From Leptospira jelokensis (lineage in GTDB: Bacteria; Spirochaetota; Leptospiria; Leptospirales; Leptospiraceae), in assembly GCF_004769635.1 (NCBI RefSeq), contig NZ_RQGH01000009.1, positions 62,001-126,000 of the forward strand: a stretch of 64,000 bases of DNA, written 5' to 3'. This document shows positions 59,870 to 64,000 of this stretch, piece by piece. Every line of letters starts with the position of its first letter. The first letter of the stretch is position 1. The translations under genes were made by a program, and so were the position numbers. The notes under the pieces were generated by a model. It had not been told where the DNA came from. It did not search any database and saw nothing but the letters and a program-made list of their open reading frames with translations.

Positions 59870-59971
59870 GTGGTTACTTCCTTGTAACAATCAAACTCTC
59901 ATCCTTGAGAGCGTTTCCCTTGTGGGATACAAAACCAATCGGTTCAGTACAAAATTCCCTTGATGAAGTAT

Positions 59972-60316
59972 TTAGAAGATTGACGAATAAAAACGAACTT
60001 CCTTTTTTTCAGTGATATGGATCAAATTAAAGCTAGGTGTTAGGTGGTAAAAGGCAGGTATTTCCTGTAATAAATAGAAATACACCTTCCGCATTCTTGC
60101 ACGTTTTGTCGCATGAAGGCTTTGTACGGGGAAAAAACCAAAGGCTTCGTTCCAGGTTTTCACTTCCGAACAATGGAGGGTATCGTTCTCAATGCTGATT
60201 ATGTCAATTTCTCCGAGCCGTTTTCGGTAATTTTGGAATAGGATGGTATGTCCCAAAGATAACAAATACTCTCGGGCCTTCAATTCTCCTTGTTTCCCTT
60301 TGGTGACTCGACTCAT
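59972..60316 (-). CDS. YraN/UPF0102 family nuclease-like protein
   Basis: A 114-residue cytoplasmic protein of the YraN family. The N-terminal SRVTKGKQGELKAREYLLSLGHTIL is followed by NYRKRLGEIDII, with Glu and Asp, then CSEVKTWNEAFG, the E-x-K core of the restriction-endonuclease-like fold. It is often linked to DNA recombination or Holliday junctions, but activity is unproven. The HD-GYP gene ends 19 bp upstream. Confidence 0.8.
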   Translation of the reverse strand: MSRVTKGKQGELKAREYLLSLGHTILFQNYRKRLGEIDIISIENDTLHCSEVKTWNEAFGFFPVQSLHATKRARMRKVYFYLLQEIPAFYHLTPSFNLIHITEKKEVRFYSSIF

Positions 60317-60335
60317 ATGGTTTGACCCAGAGGGT

Positions 60336-61523
60336 TTAGTAGATTTGAGAAAAAGGTATGGCTTGTTGGATGTATAAATTTAAGTCCTTCATAAGATCCA
60401 CAAACTCAAGGTGTTTTAACCTTCTGCCCTCGGCGTCTTTTGTGACTCGGATCACAGGCCTTAACGGTTTGTCTTTGTTTGATTCAATGACCATACCCAT
60501 TCTGAGGTCAGAAAGTACAACTCCGGATCCTACTGGGAACATAGAAAGTTTATTTAAAAAGAGCCTTACCATTTTTAAATCAAAACGGTTCACGTTTTCA
60601 CTGATCATAATCTTCATCGCTTCATAAGGAAGGATGGCAGCACGGTAAGGCCGCGGGTGGATCATGGCAGCAAATTGGTCTGCAATCATAAATACTTTTG
60701 TGAGTTCTTCAATTTGGTTGGCAAGGATACGTTGGGGGTAACCGGATCCATCCACTGCTTCGTGGTGTTGTAAGGCGACTATGGCAAGAGAGTTTTTTAA
60801 TTTTAACCTTTGGGTGAGGATTTGGTAACCAGTCACCGGGTGGCGTTTGATGGTTTTTAGATCTAGTTCTGTGAGGTTTCCTTTTTTTTCGGAAACCTCT
60901 TCTGGAACGGTTACCATCCCAATGTCCGCAAAAAGTGAGGCCAGTGCTAAATCAATGAGTTTGGGTCTTGAAAACTCAAGGAAGTTTCCAAGCATCACAG
61001 AAAAGAATGTCGCATAACAGATATGAGTGTATAGGTAATAACCAGAATGAGAATGGGATAAAAGTAAAATGGGAATTTGTGCGTTAGTTTTTGTATGGTC
61101 AGCGATTCGTTCTGCAATTTCTCGAAATTCTCTGATCTCCGTATAACGTCCCTCAGATGCTGATTTATACGTTTTTTGTACCAAGTCAAAACAATCTTTG
61201 AAAACCGCATTAAATTCAACTTTGGAAGAATTGGTTTTCTCTAGTAGGTATTTGTACCGAGTGGAATTTTCATCATCTTGGTAGAACGGAAGGTTGGTAT
61301 CAAAATAACCGGGGCCACCAGCGCCAGGAGATTTGTCAGTTTGATCGGCAGTGACTTTTTCTCCGTCCGTGAGGATAAAGGTAATCCCAAATTGGACCAA
61401 ACGGTCTAAGTCTTGTTGTGTGATGGGTTGGTCGGCTCCAACAAAAACAGTGTCCTTATCCAAGTAAAGAGACTTGGTAAACTTAGAACCAGCCTCTAAG
61501 TCACGTATGGAGATTTTCCGCAT
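60336..61523 (-). CDS. HD-GYP domain protein, HD motif degenerate
   Basis: A 395-residue cytoplasmic protein starting at ATG 61523; a longer frame is not supported. Residues about 1-60 start MRKISIRDLEAGSKFTKSLYL, a DUF3391-like lead. The HD-GYP core spans about 160-345. The GYP element HHEAVDGSGYP (253-263) is present and so is KRHPVTGYQIL. The HD pair is ADIGM at 199-203, so His is replaced by Ala199. HD-GYP enzymes cleave cyclic di-GMP; loss of this metal ligand probably lowers or abolishes catalysis, leaving a possible sensor role. The start lies 34 bp after flhB2. Confidence 0.85.
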   Translation of the reverse strand: MRKISIRDLEAGSKFTKSLYLDKDTVFVGADQPITQQDLDRLVQFGITFILTDGEKVTADQTDKSPGAGGPGYFDTNLPFYQDDENSTRYKYLLEKTNSSKVEFNAVFKDCFDLVQKTYKSASEGRYTEIREFREIAERIADHTKTNAQIPILLLSHSHSGYYLYTHICYATFFSVMLGNFLEFSRPKLIDLALASLFADIGMVTVPEEVSEKKGNLTELDLKTIKRHPVTGYQILTQRLKLKNSLAIVALQHHEAVDGSGYPQRILANQIEELTKVFMIADQFAAMIHPRPYRAAILPYEAMKIMISENVNRFDLKMVRLFLNKLSMFPVGSGVVLSDLRMGMVIESNKDKPLRPVIRVTKDAEGRRLKHLEFVDLMKDLNLYIQQAIPFSQIY

Positions 61524-61557
61524 AATTGCGTAAATCTTAGTAAGAAGCTTAGAAACT

Positions 61558-61818
61558 TCAATTGTTTTTCTTTTCTCGTTCCAAAACGAGAATCCGAAAG
61601 ACAGCGGCGACAACTTCATACAATTCTCTTGGAATTTCTTTCCCATTTGGGAGTTGTGCGAGTGCATTCACCATCACCTCGTCTTTGACAATGAAAACAC
61701 CTGCCTCACTTGCGACTCGTACTAAGTTTTTGGCAAGGTTTCCTTCTGCTTTTGCCACTAGTTTGGGAGCTTTATGTTCGTTTGGGTTGTAGGCAAGAGC
61801 CACCATCTTCTGTTTCAT
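61558..61818 (-). CDS. Stand-alone FlhB C-terminal-domain-like protein (FlhB2 type)
   Basis: An 86-residue protein matching only the C-terminal part of FlhB/YscU after the NPTH autocleavage site: VALAYNPNEHKAPKLVAKAEG, then EAGVFIVKDEVMVNALAQL and GKEIPRELYEVVAAVF. The NPTH motif and the membrane part are missing. In other bacteria such FlhB2/FlhX copies help substrate switching in flagellar export. It overlaps the 61815-62489 gene by 4 bp, and its 3' end is 34 bp from the HD-GYP start, so the three are likely one transcript. Confidence 0.88.
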   Translation of the reverse strand: MKQKMVALAYNPNEHKAPKLVAKAEGNLAKNLVRVASEAGVFIVKDEVMVNALAQLPNGKEIPRELYEVVAAVFRILVLEREKKNN

Positions 61819-62489
61819 CTATAATCCCCGTTATAGTTCGTATCATCCCACTCTCCAAAAGAAATCCCACCAATTTGAGGGAAGTCCCGTATCAAATCCT
61901 GTAACATTTGTTTGAGGGAGGGATCCGAAGGATGTGAAAGAGGGGCTTCTTTGCCCTCGGACAGAATTTCGATCCGAATCGGATTCTCTTTTTCTGGTTC
62001 GTAATAAAAAATGATTCCATAAGGACCAAACCCTTCGGATTTCCAAAACACATAAAGAGCAAAACCGTTTTCATTGGGTTCCACGGCCATCGTTAGGTTT
62101 TCTTTGTGTGTATGATTTTGGTAGCAAAAGCAATCACTTGCCTTTGACTCCCCAAGGAAATAGTTCCAAAGACTTCCCAGTGTTGATTTGTCGGCGGATT
62201 GCGTTTCATGGGCAACGTGTTTGGCAAACGCCTCCCAACGGGAAATTTTTTTTGCCTTCGGATGGGAATGGAGGCGAAAGACTTCTGGCCTCTCCGTTAG
62301 AATTTGGTCTCTCTTTCGAGAGAGTTTTTCTCTCCCCACTGGCATGATTTGGTTTTGGAATTTTGCCTTCTCGAAAAACCCAACTGGTCCCGTTCCTTTC
62401 GAATCCGAAGCCAATGGTTTACCAACCACACGAATGAGTTGGCTTGTGGAGTTCCCCGTGGGATTAATTGGAAAAGAGAGAAGGTTCAC
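61815..62489 (-). CDS. Hypothetical protein upstream of flhB2, possible FliK-like
   Basis: A 224-residue protein. The start is GTG 62489, chosen for the strong ribosome-binding site GAAGGGAAGGGA just upstream; it lies inside the end of rnhB (26-bp overlap). It contains SFPINPTGNSTSQLIRVVGK at the N-terminus and ends with a strand-helix unit (GFALYVFWKSEGFGPYGIIFYY, then MLQDLIRDFPQ). That end is loosely like the FliK hook-length-control C-terminus, but similarity is too weak for a call. The link with FlhB2 is by position only. Confidence 0.55.
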   Translation of the reverse strand: MNLLSFPINPTGNSTSQLIRVVGKPLASDSKGTGPVGFFEKAKFQNQIMPVGREKLSRKRDQILTERPEVFRLHSHPKAKKISRWEAFAKHVAHETQSADKSTLGSLWNYFLGESKASDCFCYQNHTHKENLTMAVEPNENGFALYVFWKSEGFGPYGIIFYYEPEKENPIRIEILSEGKEAPLSHPSDPSLKQMLQDLIRDFPQIGGISFGEWDDTNYNGDYR

Positions 62490-63273
62490 TCCCTTCCCTT
62501 CGGAGAAAATCACAAAAACTCAACCTATGGATGGGAGAAATTCCAAGTTTCCTTAGTGCTTCTCGGTGTTCTTCGGTCCCATACCCCTTATGTTTCGCAA
62601 ACCCATACCCAGGGTATTTTCCATCCATCCTCTCCATGTATTCGTCTCGGTAGGTTTTGGCAAGGATGGAGGCTGCCGAAATCGATGGAACCAAATCATC
62701 TCCTTTGGGAATGGAAAGGTATCCGCCAATGGGTGTTTGGATTTTCAATTTATAATTCCCATCTAAAAAGAGAAAAGGTTTCCTTTCTCCCTGATGTGTG
62801 ATTGGTTTTTGCCAATCCTCTCCATTCGAAGTTTCTTTGCTTTTAGTTTTCTTTCCTATGGGATGCTTTGAGGTATTTGTTCCAAGAAAGTATTGGAGGC
62901 CTGAAGGGCGAAATTTCGTTAGGTGCTTTGGCAAAGCCCTGTTGATGCCATAAAAGATTGCTTGGTTGATATTGAACTTGTCGATGAACTTTGCACTCAC
63001 AAAGCTTACATGCCAATAAGTTGCCAGTTCTAGAATTTCTTGGCGAAGGGGTAACCTTTTGGGTTCGGGGATTTTTTTGGAATCGCGGAGGCCTTTTAGG
63101 ATTTCACCGGCCTTTATCCTTTCAAGAGTTTTCCTAGAAAAGGAAACACAGCCAATAGCAACAGGACCCGCAAGTGTGCCACGCCCTGCTTCATCAAAAG
63201 AGAAACAAACGAATTCGGGGATTTGGAATTCAGGAAAAAACGGCCGTTTGATGGCCGTTAGATCGAAAGGAAT
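62464..63273 (-). CDS. rnhB: Ribonuclease HII without a canonical start codon
   Basis: RNase HII removes ribonucleotides from DNA and the RNA of RNA-DNA hybrids. The motif FDEAGRGTLAGP has its first acidic residue coded at 63195; the RNSISAASILAKTYRDEYM-like region (SISAASILAKTYRDEY) and GYGTEEH follow. The frame opens after TAG at 63280-63282, and no ATG, GTG or TTG occurs before GTG 63000, which would delete the catalytic motif. Candidate starts are ATA 63276, ATT 63273 (overlapping the rplS stop), ATC 63252 and ATC 63222. The end given, 63273, is the ATT. The true start is unknown. It overlaps the downstream gene by 26 bp. Confidence 0.8.
   Translation of the reverse strand: MPFDLTAIKRPFFPEFQIPEFVCFSFDEAGRGTLAGPVAIGCVSFSRKTLERIKAGEILKGLRDSKKIPEPKRLPLRQEILELATYWHVSFVSAKFIDKFNINQAIFYGINRALPKHLTKFRPSGLQYFLGTNTSKHPIGKKTKSKETSNGEDWQKPITHQGERKPFLFLDGNYKLKIQTPIGGYLSIPKGDDLVPSISAASILAKTYRDEYMERMDGKYPGYGFAKHKGYGTEEHREALRKLGISPIHRLSFCDFLRREGSEPSLFSN
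63235..63259 (-). terminator. Rho-independent terminator after rplS, inside the start region of rnhB
   Basis: On the minus strand AACGGCC (63259-63253), loop ATCAAAC, and GGCCGTT (63245-63239) form a perfect 7-bp stem followed by TTTT. It begins 13 bases after the rplS stop codon, and the open rnhB frame runs through it. Confidence 0.8.
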
Positions 63274-63707
63274 TATGCGCTAGGTGCTTCCGTGGCTGCA
63301 GCTGCTTTAGCGGCCTTTGAAGCTTCGTCCTGTCTCTTTTTATCTTTGGCGACAATTGCTTGTCCGCCCTTTCTTTCTTTGATACGTCCCGCTTTTCCTT
63401 TTTTATCTCGTAAGTAAAAAAGTTTCGCACGTCTAACAGAACCCTTACGAACGAGTTCAATCTTTGCGATGCGTGGGCTGTGGAGTGGGAAAATTCGTTC
63501 CACTCCGATATCGTAAGAAACACGTCTTACAGTGAACGTTTTGCTTTGTGATTTGTTCGCAATGGAGATCACAACACCTTCGTAAACCTGAACACGTTCT
63601 TTTCCAGATTCAACGATTTTGTAGTGAACTTTTACAGTATCACCAATTTCGAAATTAAGTTCGTTCTTTGCTTCGCCTGCGAGTGCTGTTTCTAGAATCT
63701 GATTCAT
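63273..63707 (-). CDS. rplS: 50S ribosomal protein L19
   Basis: A 144-residue ribosomal protein at the interface of the two subunits. ATG 63707 is chosen because AGAGGAAG lies just upstream and the L19 family begins near MNQ; an upstream Met at 63755 would overlap trmD. It has [33 protein letters not shown], the L19 core, followed by [19 protein letters not shown], and [14 protein letters not shown]. The C-terminal tail is longer than usual and Ala-Lys-rich ([18 protein letters not shown]). It lies 8 bp after the stop of trmD, a standard trmD-rplS pair. Confidence 0.95.
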   Translation of the reverse strand: MNQILETALAGEAKNELNFEIGDTVKVHYKIVESGKERVQVYEGVVISIANKSQSKTFTVRRVSYDIGVERIFPLHSPRIAKIELVRKGSVRRAKLFYLRDKKGKAGRIKERKGGQAIVAKDKKRQDEASKAAKAAAATEAPSA

Positions 63708-63715
63708 GGCTTCCT

Positions 63716-64000
63716 CTAAGAATGATTTCTTGTTTTGCGGTTTTTTTGCCGCCATTTCCGGATCTCTTCATGATGTCCACCGAGGAGCACGTCAGGAACA
63801 GTCCAACCCATAAAATCATAGGGTTTTGTATACTGGGGGTATTCCAATTCTTCCGTTTCGTTGTGTGATTCTTCTAGAAGGCTTTCTTCCTTCCCCAAAA
63901 ACCCCGGTACAAACCGCGATAGGCAATCTGCCACAACGAGAGCAGCTAAATCCCCCGATGAAATAACATAGTTTCCAATGGCCACTTCCCTGTCAATTAA
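63716..64000 (-). CDS. trmD: tRNA (guanine37-N1)-methyltransferase, C-terminal part, cut by window edge
   Basis: The frame is open at the right edge, so the N-terminal SAM-binding part is missing. The visible 94 codons show the TrmD end: [34 protein letters not shown], then [28 protein letters not shown]. The [10 protein letters not shown] motif is characteristic. It methylates G37 next to the anticodon to prevent frameshifts. It precedes rplS as in most bacteria. Confidence 0.95.
   Translation of the reverse strand, partial: LIDREVAIGNYVISSGDLAALVVADCLSRFVPGFLGKEESLLEESHNETEELEYPQYTKPYDFMGWTVPDVLLGGHHEEIRKWRQKNRKTRNHS

Noticed and set aside
62464..63000. rnhB taken from GTG 63000 as a 178-residue protein
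   Set aside because: This start removes the catalytic DEAGRG motif although the motif is coded in the same open frame upstream.

Overview
The window looks like a chromosomal segment of a Leptospira species, most probably of the saprophytic (L. biflexa-like) group. The evidence is moderate-to-low GC content, many short lipoproteins with loose spirochaete lipoboxes (LLNC, FVSC, IIGC, VLNC), a type B succinate dehydrogenase, a very large B12-dependent ribonucleotide reductase, a spirochaete-style stand-alone FlhB C-terminal protein, and the order trmD-rplS-rnhB. This assignment is inference from gene content, not from a database match. About 53 protein genes and one tRNA are packed tightly in alternating strand blocks. 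No insertion sequence, prophage or CRISPR array was seen.

Layout. 1-575: 3' end of a sodium:solute symporter. 583-5706 (minus): folD, a degenerate acetylxylan-esterase-like hydrolase, cysS, rlmB and a secreted lipase, overlapping head to tail. 5762-7929 (plus): asnS and a TPR-like protein. 7892-14932 (minus): a secreted protein, a DinG-type helicase, an NSS amino-acid symporter with a small partner peptide, a tandem-HTH regulator with a palindromic operator candidate, a SurA-like lipoprotein and a coiled-coil protein. 15007-16116 (plus): a STAS protein and a membrane kinase/cytidylyltransferase-like protein. 16205-23488 (minus): an eight-gene operon eno, ftsB-like, clpP, yheT-like, tldD, tldE/pmbA, DUF4416, lipoprotein. 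23611-28363 (plus): lepA, a PLP-fold protein, a GT2 glycosyltransferase and a secreted protein. 28428-31801 (minus): sdhCAB.

31999-40576 is more accessory. It holds a lipoprotein, a SulP transporter fused to beta-carbonic anhydrase, a DoxX protein, two further lipoproteins (one with ankyrin repeats), a 500-base gene-poor stretch, a flavin monooxygenase, another lipoprotein, an L,D-transpeptidase and tRNA-Asn(GTT). 40799-44422 is the class II ribonucleotide reductase. 44681-58125 (minus) is a complete type II secretion operon, gspC to gspN, headed by a lipoprotein and a LysM/M23 peptidase that probably open or bind peptidoglycan for the machine. 58222-64000 holds a ComM/YifB ATPase, YraN, a degenerate HD-GYP protein, FlhB2 and a neighbour, rnhB, rplS and the 3' part of trmD.

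The most unusual points are these. rnhB has no ATG, GTG or TTG start upstream of its catalytic motif and begins beside or inside the rplS terminator. Several enzymes have lost one hallmark catalytic or metal residue: the AXE1-like His, the fourth Fe-S Cys of DinG, and the HD His of HD-GYP. A 37-residue transporter subunit is translationally coupled to the NSS symporter. The tandem-HTH regulator lies next to a 14-bp perfect palindromic operator candidate.
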